From a virus, in IMG/VR virus record IMGVR_UViG_3300044701_000569, positions 1 through 64,000 of that record: a stretch of DNA of 64,000 bases, one strand, 5' to 3'. Each line of letters begins with the position of its first letter. The stretch's first letter is position 1. A program made the translations under genes and the position numbers. The notes beneath the pieces were generated by a model. That model was given only the letters and a program-made list of their open reading frames with translations. It was not told where the DNA came from and made no database searches. This document shows positions 21,106 through 28,105 of the stretch, piece by piece.

Positions 21106-21115
21106 AAGCCACACC
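21094..21115 (+). terminator. GTGTGGC-family hairpin (no T tract)
   Basis: GGTGTGGC (21094-21101), loop ATAAAA containing the upstream stop codon, GCCACACC (21108-21115). Followed by AAAAG, so termination is doubtful; it may be a processing or protein-binding site. Confidence 0.5.
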
Positions 21116-21123
21116 AAAAGTGG

Positions 21124-21151
21124 TTGACAGATTGGCACTAGGTGCTATACT
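21124..21151 (+). promoter_or_regulatory. Array promoter P18
   Basis: TTGACA (21124-21129), 16 nt, TATACT (21146-21151). Inner dyad GCAC / GTGC. Confidence 0.83.
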
Positions 21152-21183
21152 AAGAACATAGGGCAAACAGAAAGGGCAATTAA

Positions 21184-21435
21184 ATGGACAAAGAACAGTT
21201 TGAACGTGATCCCCGGGACTATGCGCTGGACATGGTCAATGAGGGAATGGTCGATCCTATGCTGCTGCTCCAAGCAGCTCTGAATTGGATGAGCCACGAT
21301 GAGGTCCGCGAGATGTTGGACGCTAACGAACTCAGCCCGCGCTTCTCAGAGGATGAAGACGATGAGGATGAGGACGAAGAGTGGACTCCGGACAATGCAG
21401 ACTTCAACGATCCCGGCTCACGCCACCACTACTAA
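21184..21435 (+). CDS. Acidic small protein, unknown function
   Basis: 83 aa. Helical first half (DPMLLLQAALNWMSHDEVRE), then a run of Asp/Glu (about 58-68). AAAGGGCA before the ATG. Could be a DNA mimic or a binding partner of basic proteins; no evidence beyond charge. Confidence 0.62.
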   Translation: MDKEQFERDPRDYALDMVNEGMVDPMLLLQAALNWMSHDEVREMLDANELSPRFSEDEDDEDEDEEWTPDNADFNDPGSRHHY

Positions 21436-21441
21436 GGAGCG

Positions 21442-21669
21442 ATGATGATTAGAGAGCATATTCAAATGGAAACACGCCACGGCAGTCCTTATGATCGTGG
21501 TTCAGCAGACTCATACTACCGCAGGAAGCGCAGTCCTCACTACTATGTGGGCGACACTGGTACTTCAGAGCGTGTCACCCTCAAGGACATGACACCCGAT
21601 GAGGTCGAAGCCTATCACGCAGGCTACGATGACAACGAAGAAGCTGACAACCACAAGGAGTGGTTGTGA
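21442..21669 (+). CDS. Small polar protein, unknown function
   Basis: 75 aa, Tyr/Asp/Arg-rich (GSPYDRGSADSYYRRKRSP), start at a double ATG behind AAGGAG. Its TGA overlaps the next ATG. Function unknown. Confidence 0.6.
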   Translation: MMIREHIQMETRHGSPYDRGSADSYYRRKRSPHYYVGDTGTSERVTLKDMTPDEVEAYHAGYDDNEEADNHKEWL

Positions 21670-21773
21670 TGACTAGATTCGCAGAGTTCATCCTAGCTAC
21701 CTTTGCGGGTAGGATCGTACTGTTTGGAATGATTGTGGCCAGTCTTTGGACCTATCGTCTAATTTCTGGTTGA
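21669..21773 (+). CDS. 34-aa membrane microprotein
   Basis: MTRFAEFILATFAGRIVLFG and a second hydrophobic part (MIVASLWTYRLIS). The ATG overlaps the previous stop (TGATG), and its TGA lies inside the -35 of P19, exactly as for the zinc-ribbon microprotein at 18510. This repeated arrangement argues for a real gene. Confidence 0.5.
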   Translation: MTRFAEFILATFAGRIVLFGMIVASLWTYRLISG

Positions 21774-21797
21774 CAAGAGTTCAAAAGGTGCTATACT
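21770..21797 (+). promoter_or_regulatory. Array promoter P19
   Basis: TTGACA (21770-21775), 16 nt, TATACT (21792-21797). Confidence 0.83.
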
Positions 21798-21830
21798 AAG
21801 AACATAGGGCAAACACAAAGGGCAAACACC

Positions 21831-22157
21831 ATGCAAGACATTTTCAGCTTCATCGAAGACACCAATGACCAACTGCGCCGCTTGGTGCATGAAATGGAAT
21901 ACGTCCCTGCGGACAGCCTGGGCTTGGATCGTCGTGCCGCTTACCGCCTGTGGGTCAACGACGACTGCATCATCGTTGACAAGGGCAACGACCGCACCCT
22001 GCAGTACTACGGTGGGTTCGAGTATGTGGACAAGGAGTACCGCATTGAGATGGGTGACTATGTGATCTACCTCTCAGATGACGATCGTGTACAGGGACAC
22101 ATTGACACCCACTATCAGCGCGATGAAGAGGGTGTTTACACGGACGAAGACGCTTAA
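21831..22157 (+). CDS. Small acidic protein, unknown function
   Basis: 108 aa. Helical start (MQDIFSFIEDTNDQLRRLVH), then a Tyr/Asp-rich beta part (YYGGFEYVDKEYRIEMGDYV). AAAGGGCA before the ATG. Ends 12 nt before the next gene, which has no promoter of its own. Confidence 0.62.
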   Translation: MQDIFSFIEDTNDQLRRLVHEMEYVPADSLGLDRRAAYRLWVNDDCIIVDKGNDRTLQYYGGFEYVDKEYRIEMGDYVIYLSDDDRVQGHIDTHYQRDEEGVYTDEDA

Positions 22158-22169
22158 CCAAGGAACGAT

Positions 22170-22433
22170 ATGAATACAGTGATGATGACAATGGTGCGCC
22201 CCACGGTGCTGTTTGATGTGCTGAATCCACAGCACCGTGAGTGGGCCTATCAGTTCTTAGAACAGAAGAGCTGGCGTGACTGCCCAGTGATGTTCGCTCT
22301 CCCCCAAAGCGAGCCCTCGGTGTACACCATGATCACACGTGAGCTGAGCCACTATTACCTAAAGCAGGAGTTCCAACAGAAGCCCTGCCCTGTTGTAAAA
22401 ATACAACAGAAGTTTAAGGTAAAAAATGGTTGA
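22170..22433 (+). CDS. Small protein, unknown function
   Basis: 87 aa, MNTVMMTMVRPTVLFDVLNP, mixed fold, basic C-terminus. AAGGAACG before the ATG. Close to the stop the DNA has an 8-bp inverted repeat (CTGTTGTA / TACAACAG, 22390-22409). Its TGA lies in the -35 of P20. Confidence 0.6.
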   Translation: MNTVMMTMVRPTVLFDVLNPQHREWAYQFLEQKSWRDCPVMFALPQSEPSVYTMITRELSHYYLKQEFQQKPCPVVKIQQKFKVKNG

Positions 22434-22457
22434 CAGGGTTCCAAAATCCTGTATAAT
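22430..22457 (+). promoter_or_regulatory. Array promoter P20
   Basis: TTGACA (22430-22435), 16 nt, TATAAT (22452-22457). Dyad ACAGG / CCTGT. Confidence 0.86.
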
Positions 22458-22504
22458 TAAGATGTAGGGCAAAAAAACTGTAACACGTAACACTAGGGGG
22501 CTAT

Positions 22505-22888
22505 ATGACAAAAGTAAATTATGACCGTTTCGCCAGCTTCGATCTCAACGAGTGCTGTGACTACTTTGACTCAGAGAAGCAGAGCAACTGGAAGAAGATC
22601 GGCAAGTTCATCGTAGCCGATGGACAGGAGTACGTAGAGGTCATGGAGCAAGAGTTTGACTTTGAGGACACTACAGACTCAGAGTACTCAGCATTTGAAG
22701 CGGGCGTCAAGTATGCGCTCACCAAGATGAACATTGCCCTGGAGGCCGCGGGCATAGACGTACAGGTCTGCGAAGTGGACCTCGTAGAGAGCATGGGCTT
22801 TATGATGGTGCGTTGCGATGACGAGCCCGAGGACTTTGTAAAGCGAGCTCTCAAGAAGCCCGTGCCCCAGGTAGAGAGCTGGGTCTAA
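22505..22888 (+). CDS. Acidic protein, unknown function
   Basis: 127 aa, MTKVNYDRFASFDLNECCDY, acidic overall with four Cys. Helical middle (GVKYALTKMNIALEAAGIDV). The leader ends in AGGGGGC. A GTGTGGC-family hairpin follows the stop. Function unknown. Confidence 0.63.
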   Translation: MTKVNYDRFASFDLNECCDYFDSEKQSNWKKIGKFIVADGQEYVEVMEQEFDFEDTTDSEYSAFEAGVKYALTKMNIALEAAGIDVQVCEVDLVESMGFMMVRCDDEPEDFVKRALKKPVPQVESWV

Positions 22889-22896
22889 GAGCCCGG

Positions 22897-22918
22897 GGTG
22901 TGGCATAAAAGCCACACC
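22897..22918 (+). terminator. GTGTGGC-family hairpin (no T tract)
   Basis: GGTGTGGC (22897-22904), loop ATAAAA, GCCACACC (22911-22918). Identical to the hairpin at 21094-21115. Confidence 0.5.
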
Positions 22919-22926
22919 AAAAGTGG

Positions 22927-22954
22927 TTGACAGGAACCCAAAATCCTGTATAAT
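22927..22954 (+). promoter_or_regulatory. Array promoter P21
   Basis: TTGACA (22927-22932), 16 nt, TATAAT (22949-22954). Identical core to P17. Confidence 0.87.
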
Positions 22955-22988
22955 AAGATACATAGGGCAAACACAAAGGGCAAAGCAA

Positions 22989-23261
22989 ATGAACATTTCC
23001 ACTCTTGAGCAGTACGTAGATCAGAAGAACCGCTGGGGCGCAATCTTTGGCTCCAAACCGTTGAGTCTGCTGAACAGCCAGGACCGCCAGGCTATCGCAG
23101 ACTCACTGGACTCAGACCTAAGCCCAGAGAATGTGAGCTGTGACGGAGAGATCCAAGGACGAGCTCTGATCCAGAAGCGCAACTATCTGATCCGTGCCGC
23201 ACGTGAACTCCACAGCATTGACCCTTCAGTTCGTATGTACGAAGCTGAGGGTTGGTTCTAA
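22989..23261 (+). CDS. Small protein, unknown function
   Basis: 90 aa, MNISTLEQYVDQKNRWGAIF, helical. The ATG at 22989 has AAAGGGCA upstream; the frame is open through the promoter without meaning. Function unknown. Confidence 0.62.
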   Translation: MNISTLEQYVDQKNRWGAIFGSKPLSLLNSQDRQAIADSLDSDLSPENVSCDGEIQGRALIQKRNYLIRAARELHSIDPSVRMYEAEGWF

Positions 23262-23268
23262 CTAGGGG

Positions 23269-23296
23269 TTGACACGAGTCCAAACTCGTGTATAAT
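23269..23296 (+). promoter_or_regulatory. Array promoter P22
   Basis: TTGACA (23269-23274), 16 nt, TATAAT (23291-23296). Perfect 7-bp dyad ACACGAG / CTCGTGT. Last promoter of the array. Confidence 0.88.
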
Positions 23297-23339
23297 TAGA
23301 ACTGTAGGGCAAACAAACACACACGAAAGGGCAAACACT

Positions 23340-23669
23340 ATGATTACAGCACAGCAGATTGAGCAGGGCATCACGCTCGCACAGCAGGCTTCACAGCAGT
23401 TCTTCCAGCAGAAGCTGGGTGGACAGGACCAGTACGCCTGTGGCTTTGCTTGGGTAGATGTGTACGTGGATCGCACTAACTCTAAGCAGGCCAAGGAACT
23501 CTTAGCCGCAGGCTTCCGCAAGGACTACAAGCCCAAGTGCCTCTCAATGTGGAACCCAGGTGGCTTGGGTGTGCAGAACGTGGACACCAAAGAAGCGGGT
23601 GCGGACGCTATGGCACAGTACCTCAGAGCACTGGGCTTGAATGCCTACGCAGGCTCACGCTTAGATTAA
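23340..23669 (+). CDS. Conserved phage protein, unknown function
   Basis: 109 aa. Gln-rich helical start (ITLAQQASQQFFQQK), then CGFAWVDVYVDRTNSKQAKE and a PGGLGVQNVDTKEAGADAMA segment ending in YAGSRLD. I recall the latter half from other phages. Function unknown. Last gene of the array, followed by a strong terminator. Confidence 0.7.
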   Translation: MITAQQIEQGITLAQQASQQFFQQKLGGQDQYACGFAWVDVYVDRTNSKQAKELLAAGFRKDYKPKCLSMWNPGGLGVQNVDTKEAGADAMAQYLRALGLNAYAGSRLD

Positions 23670-23710
23670 AAAAAGACGCACTCTCTGCAACACGCCTGAG
23701 AGTCCCTCTT

Positions 23711-23741
23711 CCCCGATCGGCAACGGTCGGGGTTTCTTTTT
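23711..23741 (+). terminator. Intrinsic terminator closing the promoter array
   Basis: CCCCGA (23711-23716) with TCGGGG (23727-23732), then TTTCTTTTT. Confidence 0.82.
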
Positions 23742-23997
23742 GAAAAAATTTTTGAGACGAGGGGTGAGGGGTATACAAATTTATTTGTTGCGCAAAAGCC
23801 ACAATGCTTAATGACCTCTTTCTCTCTACAATTCTCTACAATTCTCTCCGTTTTCTAACCACGCTTTTAAAAATTGGGTGATGCAGAATCACCACCTCAC
23901 TTCTATAAGTACTTCCCTATAAAAAAATGCGCGGCAATTTTTTTTGGGCTAGTACCCCATTTCGGGTAACTATATATAATAACAACTGCTCTACACT
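23742..23997. other. AT-rich non-coding gap
   Basis: No gene seen. It holds a short tandem repeat (CTACAATTCT twice near 23836-23855), several A and T runs, and TATAAT at 23975-23980 without a matching -35. Its AT content contrasts sharply with the GC-richer array to the left. Confidence 0.5.
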
Positions 23998-24210
23998 ATG
24001 ATTCGACACTACTGCGTATACACACAGGATCCACTGTTTCACACAGTGCTGAAGTTTCTATGCTTGCACGATCTCACTCGCACAGTGCATCTTAATCGCA
24101 CACGCTTTTGGATTGATGATGAGTTACCTCTACACTCAGAACTAGTACTGCGTTTTTGCTCCAGCATAGTGTGCATAGACTGTGAACAGGATCACGCACT
24201 GGGCGTTTAG
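23998..24210 (+). CDS. Small orphan protein
   Basis: 70 aa, MIRHYCVYTQDPLFHTVLKF, rich in His, Cys and Leu. First of three consecutive small plus-strand genes in an AT-rich segment. No RBS. Codon choice differs from the array genes. No family recognised. Confidence 0.45.
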   Translation: MIRHYCVYTQDPLFHTVLKFLCLHDLTRTVHLNRTRFWIDDELPLHSELVLRFCSSIVCIDCEQDHALGV

Positions 24211-24261
24211 CCCAGTGCAGGTTCTACTCTAGAACCTCTTAACTGTTGCAACCAAAGTCTA

Positions 24262-24268
24262 GTAAATA
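24262..24268 (+). promoter_or_regulatory. Late-like motif GTAAATA 5 nt before an ATG
   Basis: GTAAATA, five bases, ATG at 24274. One mismatch to ATAAATA. Confidence 0.4.
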
Positions 24269-24273
24269 CACTC

Positions 24274-24459
24274 ATGCCCACTACACTATGGTTAGATCTC
24301 AACGAGTCAGCACTGGACACAGTAAGTGAATATGTCTACACTCGTGGTCTGCACATCAACATAGTCATAGAACAGCTATTTCCTAGGGTCAATCGCTATC
24401 TAGTCTGCGTTACCTGTTCAGAGCGAGATCGTACCATACTAGCACTTATGCAACAATAA
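24274..24459 (+). CDS. Small orphan protein
   Basis: 61 aa, MPTTLWLDLNESALDTVSEY, ends YLVCVTCSERDRTILALMQQ with a CxxC. Leaderless-type start with GTAAATA-N5-ATG. Function unknown. Next gene begins 2 nt after its stop. Confidence 0.5.
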   Translation: MPTTLWLDLNESALDTVSEYVYTRGLHINIVIEQLFPRVNRYLVCVTCSERDRTILALMQQ

Positions 24460-24460
24460 T

Positions 24461-24727
24461 ATGTTTAATTCAACACACGTATTGGACAGTGTATATGCAC
24501 TCAAACTGGTGTACTCTCCAGAACCACGCACACAAACACTCAAAGAGTCAATCACATTCCTAGCAGCTGAAAGTTTGACTGAGTTGGGCATCTACTGCTC
24601 GCAGACTTCTGCCAGTGTGCTGATGTTTGAGTCAGACAGGGATAGGTTCCTAGCAGCACTGGCACTGTCAGGATCTAGTTCTTACACTGTGGTTTGGACT
24701 GATGATCCATGGTGCGAAATAAAATAA
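24461..24727 (+). CDS. Small orphan protein
   Basis: 88 aa, MFNSTHVLDSVYALKLVYSP, beta/alpha mixed, ends VVWTDDPWCEIK. It follows the previous gene directly, so it is probably co-transcribed. Function unknown. Confidence 0.5.
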   Translation: MFNSTHVLDSVYALKLVYSPEPRTQTLKESITFLAAESLTELGIYCSQTSASVLMFESDRDRFLAALALSGSSSYTVVWTDDPWCEIK

Positions 24728-25033
24728 ACGAGGCCTAAAAAGTCTAATCGCCATTTGCGGCTGGTTCTAGGGCTATGCACGGTGTCTACAGTGGCGGTTG
24801 TGACAAAACAAGATTTATACTGTGAGAGTGTACTGTGACTGCTGTTTTGCAGGTAAACGCTTCTTGATTCTGCGAAAATCGCGTTTACCGCTTCGCGGCT
24901 CTGGGCTTACCGCTGGCGCTTCGCGCTTGGAGGACGGGCCGTGTCTCGTCTAGGACCAACCGTTGTAAACTGCGTGTTTAAGTCGGGTTCAGCACTCGTT
25001 AAATAAATTACCTTAAACAAAAAGGAACAAGCT
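24728..25033. other. GC-rich structured non-coding gap
   Basis: No gene seen on either strand. It includes a 9-bp inverted repeat (GGTAAACGC 24852-24860, GCGTTTACC 24881-24889) and short GC-rich palindromes (GCGCTTCGCGC near 24917). It could encode a structured RNA or a 5' UTR of the hydrolase gene; no family recognised. Confidence 0.4.
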
Positions 25034-25603
25034 ATGAACCAACTAAAAAGGGTTGCTGTGCTGTTGGCCTTTGTGCTTGCAGGGATCAGTACAAGTGCTG
25101 GTGCTGCGGAGTTTCGCAATCCAATTACACTAGCGCAAGAATACCTCGGACTGCATCAAGAACATGATCGCAGTAAACTAAAGGATCTACTAGACCTAGA
25201 TCCACGACGCATACCATGGTGTGCAGCATTTGTTAATAAAATACTGGAGCTTTCTGGTTACACAGGCACAGACAGCCTTATGGCTCGTTCGTTTCTGTCA
25301 GTGGGCGATCGTGTGCGCAATCCTCGTCGAGGAGACATAGTGGTGCTTACACGAGGCTCTAACCCTGCATCTGGACACGTGGGATTCTATGTGGGCGAAG
25401 AAGAGGGCTATGTGTTGGTGCTGGGTGGCAATCAACAAAAGGGCGTAAGAATTTCTCAATACCATAAATCCAGAGTTCTAGGCTATCGCAGGCTGAACAC
25501 TGTGAGTGTGAATCTAAATTCACGACGTGCTGCGGAAGTAGAAAACTGCTCTGCTCAGCCTGGCACGCCCGGATTCAGTTGGACACGTCAGTGCCCTGGT
25601 TAA
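25034..25603 (+). CDS. Secreted NlpC/P60- or CHAP-like peptidoglycan hydrolase (TIGR02594 type)
   Basis: 189 aa. Signal peptide (LLAFVLAGISTSAGA, cleavage near 26). Mature part: AQEYLGLHQ at the start of the domain, IPWCAAFVNKIL with the catalytic Cys (about 63), RSFLSVGD, RRGDIVVL, SGHVGFYVG with the catalytic His (about 115) and VLGGNQ. Enzymes of this fold cut peptide bonds in peptidoglycan. AAGGAA precedes the ATG. As a second lytic enzyme beside the SleB protein, it may act from the periplasm. Confidence 0.87.
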   Translation: MNQLKRVAVLLAFVLAGISTSAGAAEFRNPITLAQEYLGLHQEHDRSKLKDLLDLDPRRIPWCAAFVNKILELSGYTGTDSLMARSFLSVGDRVRNPRRGDIVVLTRGSNPASGHVGFYVGEEEGYVLVLGGNQQKGVRISQYHKSRVLGYRRLNTVSVNLNSRRAAEVENCSAQPGTPGFSWTRQCPG

Positions 25604-25606
25604 ATA
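25600..25606 (+). promoter_or_regulatory. Late-like motif TTAAATA 5 nt before an ATG
   Basis: TTAAATA overlapping the hydrolase stop, five bases, ATG at 25612. Confidence 0.4.
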
Positions 25607-25611
25607 TTTGA

Positions 25612-25857
25612 ATGGAAACAACAGAATACTCAGTAACACTTACAGAACAGGCCAATCCTGCTTTTATTCGAGCCAATCGAGATCTTATCATACGCTACAG
25701 AGATCAACTGGCTCAGTGCAGCAGTGCTCATGCTCGTACCGAGCTGCTCAAACAGCTATGGCACACAGAGTATGGTTGTAGGGTGGTAGGATCGTTTGAA
25801 CGGTTAGAGTTTGACAGCAACAAGCGACTCAGCTTCTATCTGCTCAAATGGCAATAA
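25612..25857 (+). CDS. Small protein, unknown function
   Basis: 81 aa, METTEYSVTLTEQANPAFIR, helical middle, ends RLSFYLLKWQ. Leaderless-type start. Its 3' end overlaps the convergent gene at 25844 by 14 nt. No family recognised. Confidence 0.55.
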   Translation: METTEYSVTLTEQANPAFIRANRDLIIRYRDQLAQCSSAHARTELLKQLWHTEYGCRVVGSFERLEFDSNKRLSFYLLKWQ

Positions 25858-26218
25858 CGTTGACCCAGGCCTGTTGACTGGTCAGCTCTATGTCCAGTTC
25901 TGTTTTCAGCCACTGCTGTGCTTCTAGGCTGGCACTAAGTCCCCAGAATATTTTCCAAGTTTCTAGTCTAGCGCAACTGGTGCAGGGAACCACAGCATAA
26001 AATTCTGCATAAGGATCCTGTGCAGCATACACACCTACTACGCCTGATTCGTAGTAGATCACTTCCCATACAGCCACATCCGCGGGCTGCATACGCTGTA
26101 CATAGTGCCATTCCTGTGGGTCGTTTTGAGGTGCTGGGACTGTGGCTATTTCCCATTGACTGGCTAGTATGTTCTGTGTTATAGTGCAGGAGTTCACAGT
26201 GTATTTAACTAGCCACAT
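25844..26218 (-). CDS. PYAEFY-type phage protein, paralog of 29224-29652
   Basis: 124 aa. Shares TQNIL, W-Y-R, AVWEVIYYESGVVGVYAAQD and PYAEFYAV with the protein at 29224-29652 (THNIL, DIWEVLAEGSGGLGVYAA, LPYAEFYML). Start chosen at 26218 by comparison; an ATG at 26245 is possible. The two paralogs flank the five-gene dioxygenase block on the opposite strand. I recall such proteins from marine T4-like phages; function unknown. Confidence 0.65.
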   Translation of the reverse strand: MWLVKYTVNSCTITQNILASQWEIATVPAPQNDPQEWHYVQRMQPADVAVWEVIYYESGVVGVYAAQDPYAEFYAVVPCTSCARLETWKIFWGLSASLEAQQWLKTELDIELTSQQAWVNVIAI

Positions 26219-26243
26219 CCTGTGAATCCAAAAATAGAGGTTC

Positions 26244-26250
26244 ATAAATA
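26244..26250 (+). promoter_or_regulatory. T4-type late promoter motif ATAAATA
   Basis: CATAAATATT followed by AGAGGACA and the ATG at 26269 (18 nt after the motif). It would drive the whole dioxygenase operon. Confidence 0.6.
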
Positions 26251-26268
26251 TTTTTCTAGAGGACAGAT

Positions 26269-26895
26269 ATGGCGACAATGATAAATGGGTTCTTTCCTGG
26301 AGAACTAAAACCCAGTGCTACAGTAGCAGGCTGCATAGAGATATTTGAATCAGCTTGGCCTGAGCCACAGCAGACTATTACTAGGGTAGAACAGGAAGTA
26401 CAGCGAATAGACAGCTCTGTTTACTGGCAGAGAGCCACTACTATAGGTCAGGGCACTGATCAAAACATACGCACCAATTATATGCTGGCTATAACAGAGC
26501 TAGCACGTACAGAAAACAATGCTCTACTACAAAACATACACAACCAATTTAACATGCTGCTATTGGCCACAACTGTTGGTTATGCACAGAGGCACGGACT
26601 TGAAACTGCAATGTGGCATGAGCCCTATGGATTACTCAAGTACAGTGGCGGAGAACAGTACAAGGCACACTACGACGGTGCCAGTGAAACGGGTAGAGCA
26701 GTGAGTGCTATTACCTATCTCAACAGCAACTACGTGGGAGGAGAGCTAGAGTTTCCAAACTTCCGTGTTAAAATTAAACCTGAACCAGGCATGCTGATTT
26801 TATTCCCTAGCAACTTTGCTTATCAGCACATAGCACACCCTGTAACAGAAGGTACCAAGTATGCGTTAGTAACTTGGCTCAAGGACCGGCAATGA
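26269..26895 (+). CDS. 2OG-Fe(II) dioxygenase, prolyl-4-hydroxylase-like
   Basis: 208 aa. HxD iron ligands in YKAHYDGASE (about 123-132), AITYLNSNYVGGELEFPNF (strand typical of P4H), PGMLILFPS and the distal AHPVTEGTKYALVTW with His and the 2OG-binding Lys/Arg position. This is the most canonical of the seven oxygenases. Overlaps the next start by ATGA. Substrate unknown; phage P4H-like proteins may hydroxylate protein side chains. Confidence 0.85.
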   Translation: MATMINGFFPGELKPSATVAGCIEIFESAWPEPQQTITRVEQEVQRIDSSVYWQRATTIGQGTDQNIRTNYMLAITELARTENNALLQNIHNQFNMLLLATTVGYAQRHGLETAMWHEPYGLLKYSGGEQYKAHYDGASETGRAVSAITYLNSNYVGGELEFPNFRVKIKPEPGMLILFPSNFAYQHIAHPVTEGTKYALVTWLKDRQ

Positions 26896-27503
26896 CAGCT
26901 GAACAATTCAAACTTAACGGATATACTCTAGTTACAGGTGCTGTGTCGCCCGAACTGAGAGATTTTGTAACACAGTACGCATTGTTTGATGAAATGCAGA
27001 ATCAACACACACGAGGTGATGATCAAGTACCTGCTGCACACTCCAAGTATGCCGATCCTGCTATGGAAGCACTACTGGTACACTTACTGCCATTGATGCA
27101 GGACAGCACAGGATTAGCACTAATACCTACCTATTCCTACTATAGGGTATATCGCACAGGGGACATACTAGAACAGCATCAGGATCGAAACAGTTGTGAG
27201 ATCAGTGCTACAGTGTGTTTTAACTTTGACTATGATCCTTTAGAATACACATGGCCCATTTATATGGCTGGCAATGCTGTAGTGCAACAACCAGGAGATA
27301 TGGTGGTCTATCGAGGCTGTGATCTAGTGCATTGGAGAGATAGGTTTAATTCACCGCAGACTGCTTGGCAGGTACAGGGATTCTTTCACTATGTGGATGC
27401 TAACGGCCCTTACGCAGAAGAGTGTAGATTTGACGGAAGACAGTCCATAGGCGAACCTAAGACAGTGTCTAAACCTAACAAGAGCTACATTATCTACACA
27501 TGA
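26892..27503 (+). CDS. 2OG-Fe(II) dioxygenase-like protein
   Basis: 203 aa from the ATG overlapping the previous stop. YYRVYRTGDILEQHQDRNSC gives HxD (about 103-105), QQPGDMVVYRGCDLVHWRD gives the distal His. Strong similarity to phytanoyl/P4H-type folds by pattern only. Coupled on both sides by 4-nt overlaps. Substrate unknown. Confidence 0.78.
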   Translation: MTAEQFKLNGYTLVTGAVSPELRDFVTQYALFDEMQNQHTRGDDQVPAAHSKYADPAMEALLVHLLPLMQDSTGLALIPTYSYYRVYRTGDILEQHQDRNSCEISATVCFNFDYDPLEYTWPIYMAGNAVVQQPGDMVVYRGCDLVHWRDRFNSPQTAWQVQGFFHYVDANGPYAEECRFDGRQSIGEPKTVSKPNKSYIIYT

Positions 27504-28105
27504 TTGAAAGTTGGTTTCCTACACTGATCTACAGTTTAAGCCTAGACAGTCTTAACAGGCTCAACGCAGAGTTAGCTCGCACAGCCTATAATATCAAACA
27601 GCAGCAGCCTGACACCAATACCGATTGGCGCTGTGATACCTACAATACCATAGGCGCTTATGATGCTGTAAAGAATTCTACACCCGAAGTTAGTCTACTG
27701 ATTAGCGAATGCTCACAACAGGTGTTTGATTTTGCTAGGGTATATGGCATCACTGATGGTAAAGCTGTGTGCAAAGACTTTTGGTTTAATATTGCACCTC
27801 CGGGCAGTTATCAAGAATATCATCAGCATGCCGGCTCGCACTTTAGTCTAGTCTACTATGTCCAAACAGCAACTAACTGTGGTAATACAGTGTTTCGCAG
27901 TCCTGAGTCTGCAACAGACATGTATCCTTTACTTATTAAACCCAACGAACAGTCTGCATCAAATTATAAGACCTGTTTCTACACCCCTAGTAACAGTAAG
28001 CTACTGATATTTAGAAGCAACTTGCTGCACATGGTTGAAAAGAATCTCAGCACAACAGATAGGATCAGCATCAGTATGAATTTTGATATAGTGAGAGAAC
28101 TATGA
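27500..28105 (+). CDS. 2OG-Fe(II) dioxygenase-like protein (TIGR02466 type)
   Basis: 201 aa. Signature FWFNIAPPGSYQEYHQHAGS: the block before the HxH/HxD-type metal site in this phage-rich family, followed by HFSLVYYV, then SNLLHMVEKN with the distal His and DRISISMNFD with the Arg. MIESWFPTLIYS at the start is also typical of the family. Coupled in the operon. Confidence 0.83.
   Translation: MIESWFPTLIYSLSLDSLNRLNAELARTAYNIKQQQPDTNTDWRCDTYNTIGAYDAVKNSTPEVSLLISECSQQVFDFARVYGITDGKAVCKDFWFNIAPPGSYQEYHQHAGSHFSLVYYVQTATNCGNTVFRSPESATDMYPLLIKPNEQSASNYKTCFYTPSNSKLLIFRSNLLHMVEKNLSTTDRISISMNFDIVREL

Noticed and set aside
11719-23669. Array genes as an anti-defence island with known inhibitors
   Set aside because: Many are small and acidic, but none matches an anti-CRISPR, Ocr or similar protein that I can recognise.
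23835-23860. Tandem repeat of CTACAATTCT as a regulatory array
   Set aside because: Only two short units in AT-rich DNA; too little to support a function.
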